Shown here: in pieces, positions 46,880 to 57,974 of the stretch
How positions within the stretch are numbered: the stretch's first letter is position 1
Layout: every line of letters begins with the position of its first letter
Source of the DNA: Tetraselmis striata
Taxonomy: Eukaryota; Chlorophyta; Chlorodendrophyceae; Chlorodendrales; Chlorodendraceae
Direction: 5' to 3'
DNA length: 64,000 nt
Assembly: GCA_006384855.1 (NCBI GenBank)
Contig: VCJN01000865.1
Location: 62,001 to 126,000 of the forward strand
The notes under the pieces: model-generated
What the model saw: only the letters and a program-made list of their open reading frames with translations
The model's database searches: none
Told to the model about the DNA's origin: nothing
Translations under genes and position numbers: made by a program

Positions 46880-47230
46880 GTCGATGCGCTATCAGAGCCG
46901 GAGCGAGGCGAGGGCTGGCGCTTCCTGGCTATCCGTCTGTTGGGGGTAATAGTACAGCTTGCGCACCCGGCGGGTGTGATGACGGGTGATCCGTTTGTGA
47001 ACAAGTTCGTCCTGTTTGTGGCGTGGCTGCGATTCCAGGGGGCTTAAAGCCACTGCCGCAACGTCGGGCTACAGGTCCTGCAGAGCCTGCGCCACAAAGC
47101 TGACCGGGTGAACTCCCGCCTGGATGTGTCAGACAGCTTGCTCTTCAGTCGGCCAGAATTCCGGGTGGCGTTTGAGTGCTGGGGAGAAATCGGACGGTGG
47201 ACCGGATCCCCAGCACGTTGGGAGTGGTGA
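46880..47230 (+). pseudogene. unrecognised pseudogene fragment, copy 1
   Basis: A 117-codon stretch reads as a well-composed protein (ERGEGWRFLAIRLLGVIVQL, DPFVNKFVLFVAWLRFQ, HKADRVNSRLDVSDSLLFSR, PEFRVAFECWGEIGRW) with one in-frame TAA at 47045. Copy 2 (53115-53465) has the same stop, so the lesion predates the duplication unless an intron covers it. Family not recognised. Confidence 0.5.
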
Positions 47231-47497
47231 TCACGGTGAGAGCCACAGCGGTTCTGCGGACGCGATAATAATTGGCGCTACGTGTCACGAGTATTTTGGA
47301 CCATTTGGCCCAATATATCAGGTGAACTTGTGCGAATATTGCATCTACGACCATTGCTGTGGTCGTCCTCCTGCATGAAGGCGGCATTTGCCCACCGCTA
47401 TGCCAGGGCTCGAGGCGGCGAGTATAGCCACATGGTTGGAGTTGGGCTGAAACTGTGTGTGTGTGTGTGTGTGTGTGTGGGTGCGTGCGTGCTTGTG

Positions 47498-47514
47498 AAA
47501 CCCTAAACCCTAAA
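47498..47514. repeat. interstitial telomeric repeat at the duplication junction
   Basis: AAACCCTAAACCCTAAA, about 2.4 units of the plant-type telomere repeat (CCCTAAA). It lies exactly between the last base of copy 1 (GCTTGTG) and the first of copy 2 (ATCCACCCC). Neither the left edge of copy 1 nor the right edge of copy 2 has it, so it was added when the duplication formed. Confidence 0.9.
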
Positions 47515-47584
47515 TCCACCCCTGGGCCCCAATGACGGGCGGGTTACACCATACCACACCACACAATACCATGCATTTCACTGC

Positions 47585-47624
<40 letters not shown>

Positions 47625-47863
47625 ACTGTATATATGTATATACACGTACATATACACATTCTAACATACAGGCATGGGGTGAGAAAGATTATCTGGCTTA
47701 TTTAATGAGGCCCCTCCTCACTCTCTCCCTCTCTCTCTGGCACATAGAAAATGTTAGCGCTGCAAAACATCCCGGCATCCGGTAAGCAGGCATGGGGCAA
47801 CAGGCATGCGTCAGCTGCCACCAAGTGCCGCCCTGCCTGACCCGGACGCTGTCCACCACGCAG

Positions 47864-49193
47864 CAGCAGCGGGACGGCGGCGCGGAGGGCGTCGCGCTGC
47901 CGGTGGATCTACGGGAGCAGCTGGACGGCGTGATGGCGGCGGTGGCGGCAGGGGAGCCGGGCCTGGTGACGAGGCTGGGCGCTGCGGAGGCGTCTGACGA
48001 CGTCTTCTACCAGCTGTGCCAACACGTGCGTGCCGATCCTTTTTCCCCGCCACCGCCACCCTCTCCCCCACCACACAATACCCACTCGCGTGATGGCTTT
48101 CATGGTAACCGCTGCGCATTTCTGCTATGATCCTGCCAATACCGGTCCCGGGGCGGTAATAGGAACGCTGTGAAGACGATCCTGCACCGCTTGCGAGAGG
48201 TGAAATGTGAAACAAAACTATACCGTAATTGCGGCGAATGTCCGTACAGGCTGCTAGCAAAGCCAACTTGAGGCGTGTAAGCAGGGCCCGTTTAGGTGCG
48301 TCGGCACCTGCAGCAAGAATAAGGATGTCCATTGGCGCCCTGCCTTTCGAATCACCATATGCAGACCCCTGTCTCACATGTGGGTTTTATCACGATGTTC
48401 CGCGCTGCCCGGAGGTCCAACTCCGGTCGTAAATCTGGCATAGCCATGAGACCATTGCCTCATTCGAACCCCGAAGGGCCAATGCATCAATAAAGTAAGC
48501 CCGGGACCATCGAACCGGGAACCTGCCGTACCAGAGACCTCCGCTCTACCGAGCAGACAGACAACAAAGCCGGTGCATACCCAAATTAGTATCGCGCCGG
48601 CACCTACCTCTTTGCATACCAGCATGCGGATGTTTGTGAGAGTAGCGCTCATTGATGTGATAAGTGTAGGTCTGCTTGAAAGTCCCCTATGCCAACAAAC
48701 GATTCGCAAATTTAAAACGCTTATCAAAGATCTGCCGCACCCAGATGTAGTGCCGCTCATGTATGGGCAGCATCAAGACTGTGTAGAACCACCCCAGCGT
48801 CATGCAGATATCAATTATATACCACAGGCACAATACCAGTACATGACAAGGGTGGTTCTTTCCTAAAATTGGGGTTTTACTCCTCGAAAATGTGGGCAGG
48901 TCCCGTTGTGTTGACGGGCGGACAGAGTTTGATTATGGCCCCAGTCTCCCCGGCAAGGCTGCGCTCCTCTGAGCAGCTGGCGGGCACCACGCCCATGCAG
49001 GTGCTCCGCCGCGACGGGAGCACCATTGGTGCGGCCGCGTGGGTGGCGGGCGCCATCGCTCCCAGGCTCCAGGCCCTGCAGGCCGCGGCGTCCGCGCCGC
49101 TGTTGGACGCCCTCTTGGACGCCGGTGCGCGATAGACACTCCTGCGATGATGACCCCCCCCCCCCCCCCCACTGGCGACTTATGACTTTCTCC

Positions 49194-49234
<41 letters not shown>

Positions 49235-51766
49235 ACACACACACACACACACACACACCGCACTATTCAATCGCGTTGGCGGGTCAAAACAACGTTGAAT
49301 TGTTATGCACCATCGAGTCTGGGTATGCGCGCATTGCATGTGGTGTTTCCATAGTTTTCAGGTCAAAACAGTTTTGCCTCAACTCCCGCCGGGGGGGGGG
49401 GGGGGGGGGGGGTCGAGAAGAATCATAAACGTTACATATCAACTTAACCCGAAGTGTGGTTATGGGCCGGTCGTTATGTCGCCTGAAACGACGATGTATA
49501 TGCCATGAATGAATATCTCCGGGGCGGGCGGTGCGCAGGGGGTGACTATGTACCTGTAGTGCTGCATGTTTACTGCGATGCGGGACATTGTGGGCGCGCT
49601 CTGGACGCATTCATCATGCTTGATCACATACCGAATAAACTGATGCGACTCCTCTCCCGCTTCCCGTGGCGACCCGCACGGCCCACCGCCAGGCCGCAAC
49701 CACCCGCAGCCGCTGGTGCAGGAGGGGCTGGTGGGCGTGGCCGCGTGCCCCAGCCTGAACGCGCCGCAGTGCGAGGCGCTGCTCCGGTGAGGAGCCCCCC
49801 CCCTCCTTTCCCCCTCCCCCCCCCCCCCCCCCCCCGGCCCCCTTGGTCTCCCCCTCCCCCACAACCGACCCACCTCCGAGACAATCGCGCAAACAGCCCC
49901 AGCAACGCACATGCTTACCGCCTGCTCGACACCATCGACACCCACACACCTCAGGCTCCGTCTTGCCGCTTGATGCGCGCTGCCGACGCCGTCTCCAGGC
50001 ACCTGCCTCCCCCCTTTCCGCTTGGCCGCCGCCCTCTGCCCCCCTCTCTTCCGGGATCCGTCCTGCTGTGCTGGGAAGGATGCCGCGATTGTCGTATTTT
50101 TTTCCGGTGACGGCAAGCGCAGAGGGGCTCAGTGTGCGGATGATGGCCGGCAGGGTGGCGCGGGGGGCGCTGCCGCCGGCGCACCGCGGCGCGCTGCTGG
50201 CGGGGGCGCTGCTCGCGATGGAAAGCTGGGCCGAGCCGCGCGCCGGCGAGCACACCGTGGTGCTGCTGCAGGTAGCCGCCAGCCACTGCCCTTCTTAGGC
50301 GTTTACATCGCCGCGCTTGGCGGCAACCAATTCGCCCGTACTCATGCGCATCAGCAAGCTGGGCGCCGGCACAGTAGGCTGCGATAGCTGGGTGCAGGGC
50401 GAAAGTGCCACGGGTCTGCCAGGCAAGGGGGGTGATAGGCCCCAGAAAGTGCTGCAGGATGTGGGGTGATGCGCGCCTTACACGGACTCATTGTAGCCAG
50501 CGAGTAGGGGACGAGGATGGCGAGAGCCGCGCGCAACTGGGTGGTGGTGTTTACAGGGACCGAGGAGCCACATCTAGTGGATCCTGGCGCTATGGTGGCA
50601 TCCTGTGGTGTGAACGCTTCAGGACGCGTCATCACTGTCGTTTTTGACTCCGTTTTTTTCCGAAATGGGACGTTTGGTTTACTTTCTTTGATGGCGGAGA
50701 GTGAGACAGTCTACACCTTGTAGACACAAAGACGAACGCGGTGTGCAGTGGTGGTGAAGAGGCGATGTGCTTCAGTGTTTTCAGAATTTAAAAATGTTAT
50801 GACAGATTGCCACCACCCGATTCCGTAAATATTAATGCTATCGTCGGCACTGGCCATCAGGCCGGGTCGTCCTCTAGCAGCACGCCGATTGCCAAGGGCG
50901 TCGCCGTGGAGAGTCAGACAGAAGCCAAAACGTCAGCCTCGTCATTGTAAGGCAATACATAATATATGCCGCATACTGTCAATTACGAACAACGATAACT
51001 ATCGAGGACACATATTTATATAATAATAACAGTCCCTAACGGCGCTAGGATATAGTAATCAATATCCGAGCAGGCACCCGTACGCGTACTAGTACCGCAC
51101 TGAGGTACGCCTGTACCTACGAGTACTGCTACTCATTCGCGCGGCGTTCGCGCGCCTTCGCCGTACCCGGTGTATGCCCGTATAGAATAGGACAACATTC
51201 TTCGGTCCCGCGATACCCGTACAATATCATGCCATCCTTCACACTAGTAGAACTGTCACAGAGAGGGCCACGTGTGTTCTCTCATGCTTAAGAAGCACAA
51301 GGCATGTGTCACCTCCACGCTCCGATATAACAAAGATCGACGTCTGCTTCAGCAGGCCGGGCATGCCAAAACCAGTCAACGATGCGCCCATGCGGACCCA
51401 ATTTTGTAGGGCAGGTTATATTTGCGCATCGTGCGAGACGGCGAGTATATTTGCATGTCCACTCAGTGCGGCTGACCGCGTTGCAGTTGCTGAGCACGGC
51501 GACTGTGTCGGGCCATGTAGGGCCTGCTGGGCGACAAGCCCCCGCCGGTGTTGGGCGAGGAGGGCGCCGCGGCGCTGGCGCACTTCTTCCTGCACGAGGC
51601 AGCCGGTGGCCTGGGGCGGTCGCCGAAGTTCGTCAAGTGCCTGTCCACGGCGGTGGTGGCGCTGGGCGGGGCGCTGCGGCCACACAAGGCGGCGCTGCGC
51701 CGCGCGGCAGAGGCCACCGCCACCTTCCTCACCAAGGGAGCGCTTCAGAAGATAGACAAGCTTTGA
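47864..51766 (+). pseudogene. partial FANCE-like gene copy lacking the first exons
   Basis: Equivalent exons: 47864-48025, 48977-49124, 49693-49786, 50118-50271 and 51521-51766. All splice sites and phases are kept; the last acceptor changes from CAG to TAG and still works as AG. Differences from copy 1 are few and mostly conservative (Ser to Val, Trp-Ala context Thr to Ser, Arg to His, Ser to Ala). Exons A and B lie outside the duplicated unit, so the copy has no start of its own and should not give the full protein. Read-through transcription from copy 1 could in principle splice exon F to either last exon. Confidence 0.55.
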
Positions 51767-53114
51767 CCTGCTGGGTGCCTCATGCCTCCGTGCGTGCACT
51801 GCACTCAAGGGAACTGCGCACCGCACCGTACCTGCTTGGATTGGCGATGGCCGGGCGCAATGAGCTGTACACACAGTCCTCCACGCGAGTCTTTGCGTCC
51901 ACGTGGGGTTCCGCACGCTGATCGATGACGAACTTTCGAACATTCGAAATGCAACTCATTGAAATATAGCGCAATGGTGGCCTAAGGGTGTGCGGGAGAT
52001 TGAAGGAGGAGGGGTGCTTCATTTGCCACTATACCTGCCGCCCACCCGCCATAACGTGACTTGCCTGATATAATGTAGTATAATGTGGTTTAGGTCACAG
52101 TTTCACCGAGAATTGGATGGGGGTCTTTATGTACGTCAAATACTCGATGTAGTGCTTAACGCTCTGTACATGCCATTGGCCACTATATGGTGCCAATTGT
52201 CACTGTCGGAATCCCTACCCACAAAGTCACCAAAGAAACCAATCAGCGGTGCACCTCTTGCCTCTCAATTAGCGCGCGTCAGGAAGTTCCACCTGCGTCA
52301 TCGCCGTTGGACGGGAGCATCAGCCCCTCAGAAAGCGCTGGAGAGGTGGAATCGGTGCACTCAATCGCATCGGTAAGTCTCAATTTCAATGCTGCGCAGC
52401 CTGCTCCACGGCGCCCTTACGTAAATATGCAAGGCACTCCCACATTCATTGATTGGCGCATGCGTGTGAGCGCGAGCGCATTCACAACGGATAAGGAGAC
52501 TGCGAGCTGGGAGCGAGTGAATCGATGAGAAGCGCATTGGTATCCCAATTGCAAAATTCAAATGGACATACTTACATCGGGGAGCCAACAGCCGCAACAT
52601 TGGGGATACCTACTGATGGCAACAACTCGGCAGGGCGTATACGTGTGGCGACAATATCCACTGTGCCTGTTTATAATTGTCGCGACTGGCTTTCATACTG
52701 TCTTATGAGCCTCTCACTCAACTACGCCCAGCTCCTCCAGCAGCGCCACATGCTCCTCGATCGCTCAGATATTATTGCCCTCTGTGGCTGCCCGTTGCAT
52801 GCCGGCCCAATCCCACCCCCAGCTCGCAAGGTTTTCCGCATATCGCATGGGCACCCGGCACTTGCCCTGCTCATGTCGATGGTATGCCACCACCGGCGCG
52901 TACTTGTCATGTCAGCTGGCTTATGCATGCTGGGCGCTGCAAGTATTGCAGTTATTAAGAGTGTCCAGAAGGACCCGCGTTGGACCTTGTATACAGAGCT
53001 GCTACTTGCCACAGTGATGCCTCAATACGTCGATGCGCTATCAGAGCCGGACCTTGTTTACATAGACCTTGTTTACATAGTTGCTACTTGCCACAGTAGC
53101 GGTGCGGTATATAC

Positions 53115-53465
53115 GTCGGTGCGCTATCAGAGCCGGAGCGAGGCGAGGGCTGGCGCTTCCTGGCTATCCGTCTGTTGGGGGTAATAGTACAGCTTGCGCA
53201 CCCGGCGGGTGTGACGACGGGTGATCCGTTTGTGAACAAGTTCGTCCTGTTTGTGGCGTGGCTGCGGTTCCAGGGGGCTTAAAGCCACTGCCGCAACGTC
53301 GGGCTACAGGTCCTGCAGAGCCTGCGCCACAAAGCTGACCGGGTGAACTCCCGCCTGGATGTGTCAGACAGCTTGCTCTTCAGTCGGCCAGAATTCCGGG
53401 TGGCATTTGAGTGCTGGGGAGAAATCGGACGGTGGACCGGATCCCCAGCACGTTGGGAGTGGTGA
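53115..53465 (+). pseudogene. unrecognised pseudogene fragment, copy 2
   Basis: Same stretch as 46880-47230 with the shared in-frame TAA. Confidence 0.5.
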
Positions 53466-53744
53466 TCACGGTGAGAGCCACAGCGGTTCTGCGGACGCGA
53501 GAATGATTGGCGCTACGTGTCACGAGTATTTTGGACCATTTGAATCGGTGCACTTGTGCGGATATTGCATCCATGACCATTGCTGTGGAAATCCTCCTGC
53601 ATGAAGGAGGCATTTGCCCACCTCTATGCCAGGGCTCGAGGCGGCGAGTATAGCCACGTGGTTGGAGTTGGGCTGAAACTGTGCGCGTGTGTGGTGCGTA
53701 TGTGTGCGTGTGCGTGCATGCGTGTGTGTGCGTGTGGGAGTGGG

Positions 53745-53815
53745 TGTGGGTGTGGCTGTGGCTGTGGCTGTGGCTGTGGCTGTGGCTGTGGCTGTGGCTG
53801 GGGCTGTGGCTGTGT
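53745..53815. repeat. (GTGGCT)n hexanucleotide array
   Basis: About ten units between GT-rich flanks at the right end of copy 2; copy 1 has only a plain GT tract here. Confidence 0.9.
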
Positions 53816-53844
53816 GTGTGTGTATGTGTGTGTGCGTGCTTGTG

Positions 53845-55904
53845 TAACTCCTCGGCAGTTTGCCATGGTTGTGAAGATGGCGCGGCGGATGGAGATCTGC
53901 CCATGGGAGATGCGGCTGTTTCAGATGATATTTCAGGCCTGCGCATGCCGATAACACGCTGCCGCCTGTCAGCCACTCGCCGTGCATGGCTCGACATTGA
54001 GCTCTTGCAGGCTGGCCTTTGGCGCTCCGTGGTGCAGCTGCTCCACGGGAACAAATGCTTGCATTGCTTCCTTCCATACATTCACCAGCACTTCGCTGGC
54101 TGGCATACTGACCGTGCTGAGTTCGCATTCCGCGTTTACATACATTGCTCATCCGGTGAAGATAGCGCTTGCCGAACTGCATCACAGCCTCGCCACATTT
54201 GGCTTTGTGGCATTGACGAGTATGGCACGTCTACATCAGACCGGCATGACAGTGATCGAGTCCGAGCACTCGCTGCGCGAGGTTGCGATATGCATGCTGT
54301 GTGCGGCTGTGGTCATGCATCTGGGATGCACCGGGAGGCATGTTGCTGCAAAGTACGACATGACGCGCTTCCTAAAATCCATGAGCTACCAGGCATGAGG
54401 GTATCTGCCGTCATGGACCATGGCTGGCACGATGTGGCAGACTCTGCTATATCCGTGGCCGCTCTGCGGACCGCAATACATCGCGTCACACACAGTCGGG
54501 CATGGACGTGTCAGATGGCCGTGGCCATGGACCGTTTTTTTTTTTTTTATATCCTACATATACTTATCTTGATTAGCCTCAAGATGACGACAAGCTACTG
54601 GCCCAGCGGGCCCTGCCCGGTGTCATCAGGTGGGGGAGTAAACCAGCTAGCTTACGGCATTGCTCACAAGGAACAAGTTGAAAAACGTGTTGGTTCGGAT
54701 ACATTCCCTCGCACCTCATGCAACCATTACACCAGTCGGGCGGCATCGAGTGGCGATGAGGCCGACGCCAATGCCTATGTGACCGGGCGTCCTTGCAGGC
54801 ATATTCGTTTCCAACAAGGAGATCATCGCTCTCACGGAATAAACCCCTGTCCGGCCAAGGCCGCGCCGCCCTCTGCCTGTGAAATCGCGCTGCCCACTTT
54901 GCCCTTGGATAGCGTGGATGGCACGGTTAATGTGACCCCGGCTCAGACGGTCAGCGCGCCTGCCTCTCAGTGCATGTACTTCATCGAGTTTGGCGCGGTG
55001 TCCATGCCGCTTGGAGTTAGGCCGCTGGGAATTCGATCCAATGCAACTTTTGTGTATAAATATATGGAGATGTCTGAATCGCATCTCTCCCGTATATTTT
55101 GTTGTCTCCCGCCGCAAACGTTTCATGCCAAGGCCATGTGATTCTACCTCCGCACTAACAAACCCAGAAACGCAGCGATGGGTTACAATAGAAATGATGG
55201 TAGCAAGCCAGCAAAATCTTTGCAAGTGTGGGTGCGCTGCCGCAGCCGGAGGTGCTGCACCCATGGCGAGCTGGGCGACATTGAGCAAGTACACCTTATA
55301 TTGTAGGCGATGTACTTCTTGAAATGCATCGTAGTGCAAACCAATGTAATGGGCAGGGGGTCGCAAAGGTACCAGTGGTACACGGTGATCAAGTAAGCTC
55401 GGTCGTACGTTGATGGTAACGGCGCTGCCAGGGCGGTGATTGTGACCCGATAAGGTGTGCCTCGACGATGACTGGAGGGCAGCCTGCTGTGAGTAGGATC
55501 AAGCAGGTGAGAGGCGGAGAGTGGGATTTAAGAGTGGGATTGCAGACGGCGCATGTCGGGGCTGATGTCCCCATCAAGTAATATGGATGGGCTGATGGCG
55601 CAATCGGGGCACGCTGCTGTATCGATACACACTATCGGGGCCTGATTGTAATTCCCGGACGCCGGGTGAAATAAAATATTACCAACATGCACGCCTTTTT
55701 TTAATCTTTGATTCATCAGGAAACAATGGCAAGCTTCTCTGTGCTGAGCGCAAATGTGAAACGAACAGCTTCATGCAATGCAGCAAAACAATATATCAAT
55801 ATCAAACAAAAAACCACGAGCAGTTTGGCAAATTATTATTTGTGGTCTTTTCACATGGCACGTGACGCGTCGCCGAGGCATTGTAATGCACATGACTTTG
55901 CTGA
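53845..55904. other. region right of the duplication, no recognised gene
   Basis: A long open frame (53681-55141, +) is driven by the GT/GTGGCT array and changes composition along its length; I do not accept it as a gene. A short protein-like stretch at 53850-53954 (AMVVKMARRMEICPWEM) could be an exon of the pseudogene to its left. A 12-base T run lies near 54540. Confidence 0.35.
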
Positions 55905-56290
55905 CACAGGGCACCGCGGCGCTGCTGTGTTGCGCCATGCAGGGCATGTTGAGGGACAAGATCCCATCGGTGCCGGTGAGGACGGCGCCGCTGCACTGGC
56001 GCACTTCTTCCTGAGGAGGCCAGTGACCTGGGCAGTCGTCCAAGTTTGTCAAATGCTTGTCCTCGGCGGTGGTGTTGCAGGGCGGGGCGGCGCTACGCCC
56101 ACACAAGGTGCAGCGCCACCGCGCCGCGGAGGCCACCGCCATCTTCCTGACCAAGATCGTGCCCGCTCCAGAGGGTAGACACGATGTGACTTCCAGGATG
56201 CTTCCAACAGCAAAATGGGGCGGCGTGCGTTCCTCGGGGTTGCCCCTGTGCATGCATCATACTCAAGGGAAGCGCTCATGGGACCGAGCT
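55905..56290 (+). pseudogene. third, decayed copy of the FANCE-like last exon
   Basis: From GCGGCGCTGCTGTG through ATGCAGGGC, GCACTGGCGCACTTCTTCCT, AAGTTTGTCAAATGCTTGTC and GCCACCGCCATCTTCCTGAC it tracks 45290-45610, including the downstream ACTCAAGGGAAGCGC. Frame changes and a TGA inside the exon disable it. It is far more diverged than copies 1 and 2 and so is an older duplicate. Confidence 0.82.
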
Positions 56291-57974
56291 TTGCGAAGGG
56301 CATGCGCCGCGAGCCATGAGATGGATGCACACTGTTAACATTCCGTGAGCAATCTGAAAGAGCGAGCGGTGTTTTCACTAGGATCGGTAAGTGTGAACGG
56401 TTGCTTGTAGACTAGGTTTGCATTCGGGATGGCGATCCTTGAAAATTAACTAGCATATAGTTGGATATATAGAGTAGCAGTTGGCGTTGCTAGCGCGGTC
56501 TTATAATGAGGGTGGCGGCGTCGAGAATATTCATTAGGCGGCGCATGTAAAAACAGACGTACAGTTCTCGCCCCCCGCCCCCCCCCCCCTCTCACACAGC
56601 CCAAAGGTACCTGCTTGCCTAGCCAATGGTGTATGTGCTTGAGTTGATATGAGTTTAGTTGATATGCGTCAATATGTAGTCGCTGACTATTTCGCTATCT
56701 TCCCTGACACTTTCTCGCTGACAATTTAGCTGACTACTGATGATGGTAGTATTGTAATCCTTTCTGGCAAATTCCGGTCGCAAGTATTATTACCGCGACG
56801 ACCCGTGGTGAGAGTTGCGTCTAGTTTGTTCACTGATTGGTTTACAGCGTGGAGGGTTGTCGTAGACATGGTTCGGAAGAAATGGTACCCGTATAGGAGT
56901 AGGCGAAGCCGTATTTAATAATCCGATACAGTCGCTGTGGTTGCGTCATCAAGCCAGTTGCCGAAGCATTTTGTATTTTATATTTTATATTTTATTATTT
57001 CATCTGGATTCCACGTCCAATTCAATTGTACCTGTGGTAGTGTTTCTTTTTTGTTGGGTTTTAATCAATTCCATCTGATAGTAGCTACCGGGCAGTCCGA
57101 AATGACCGGTAAATATTGGCCGCCTTTTACGGCTAGCTTTATATTGCAGGCACTGCTGCTACCCGTGCGGCCTATAGCGACCATACGGCCAAGACCCTAC
57201 AGACGGGCAGTATGTAGTCACTAGCCAGTCACGGTCCGGGCGGGGCGGAAAAATCGAAATGATCTGCCCGTATCGTATCCGCACCGGGGCGGATAGTGAC
57301 TACAGTCTTTGCACGTGCTCCCCGCGAAGTACCTCCGACAGTACACCGCCGGCCTGTCGTCTGCCGGCGGACGCCACGCACGCTCCGCTGGCCTGGTACT
57401 TAGCGTCTGTGGTGCCTTACCCCCGCCCGCGCCCCCCTGCGGCCCTGCGGCCATGCCTGCCGCCCGTCCGGGAAGTACGGGTACCTGTACTGGGCCTTCG
57501 CCCGACCCAACTCTTAACTACCCCGTAAAATAACCCGTGTAACCACACCTATCAATAATATAGTTACATGAGCAAGCTGCAAAAGGCGATCAGGAAACCA
57601 CCCGAAAAGGCAATAGAAAACGGCCACTGCAGCAATTGCGCGGTGGAAGACCTGTACACCTATCAATACATCAGTCGCGGTGTCGCCTCCGGCTCATTGA
57701 TGGGGGGCTGCGCCGCGCAGCATCCTGCCGCCCTGGTTATTGCGGCGGGGCCGGCCTGGGGCTGAAGAAGACGCGCATCCAGGCCCCTCACCTGGTTGAC
57801 GACGGAGACTTCTCATCGATACCATCATTATTCCTCCCCTGCTACCTTCGAGCTTTGTACTCTTTGCAAAGATACGGGCACACCAGCGCATAGTCTGCGC
57901 GGCATCCTTGCATCCGACCCCGTCGCCACTTCCCCCCCTTCCAGGCCGACGGAGCGAAGACCCACCAGGAAGTG
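56291..57974. other. intergenic stretch before the FTO-like gene
   Basis: Contains a short LINE fragment resemblance at 56942-56973, a dispersed repeat at 57563-57622 and a poly(C) run at about 56575-56590. No gene recognised. Confidence 0.4.
57563..57622 (+). repeat. dispersed repeat family (CATGAGCTAGC-type), short copy
   Basis: ACATGAGCAAGCTGCAAAAG and CACCCGAAAAGGCAATAG match 21548-21610. Confidence 0.65.

Larger units (their letters stand above)
41335..47497 (+). repeat. tandem segmental duplication, copy 1
   Basis: From ATCCACCCCTGGGCC to GCGTGCTTGTG, about 6.16 kb, colinear with 47514-53844 at an offset of about 6,180. It includes FANCE-like exons C to G, all introns between, and a downstream pseudogene. 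Identity is almost total in 41.3-43.4 kb and lower in 43.6-45.6 kb. Confidence 0.96.
47514..53844 (+). repeat. tandem segmental duplication, copy 2
   Basis: Colinear with 41335-47497. Longer mainly because a GT-rich end expanded into a GTGGCT array (about 53745-53815). Sequence after 53844 (TAACTCCTCGG) is unique and is presumably the original continuation. Confidence 0.96.

Noticed and set aside
53681..55141. 486-residue plus-strand open frame
   Set aside because: It starts in the GTGGCT/GT microsatellite (Val/Trp/Leu/Cys repeats), has inconsistent composition, runs through a 12-base T tract, and shows no domain; long frames also exist on the opposite strand.
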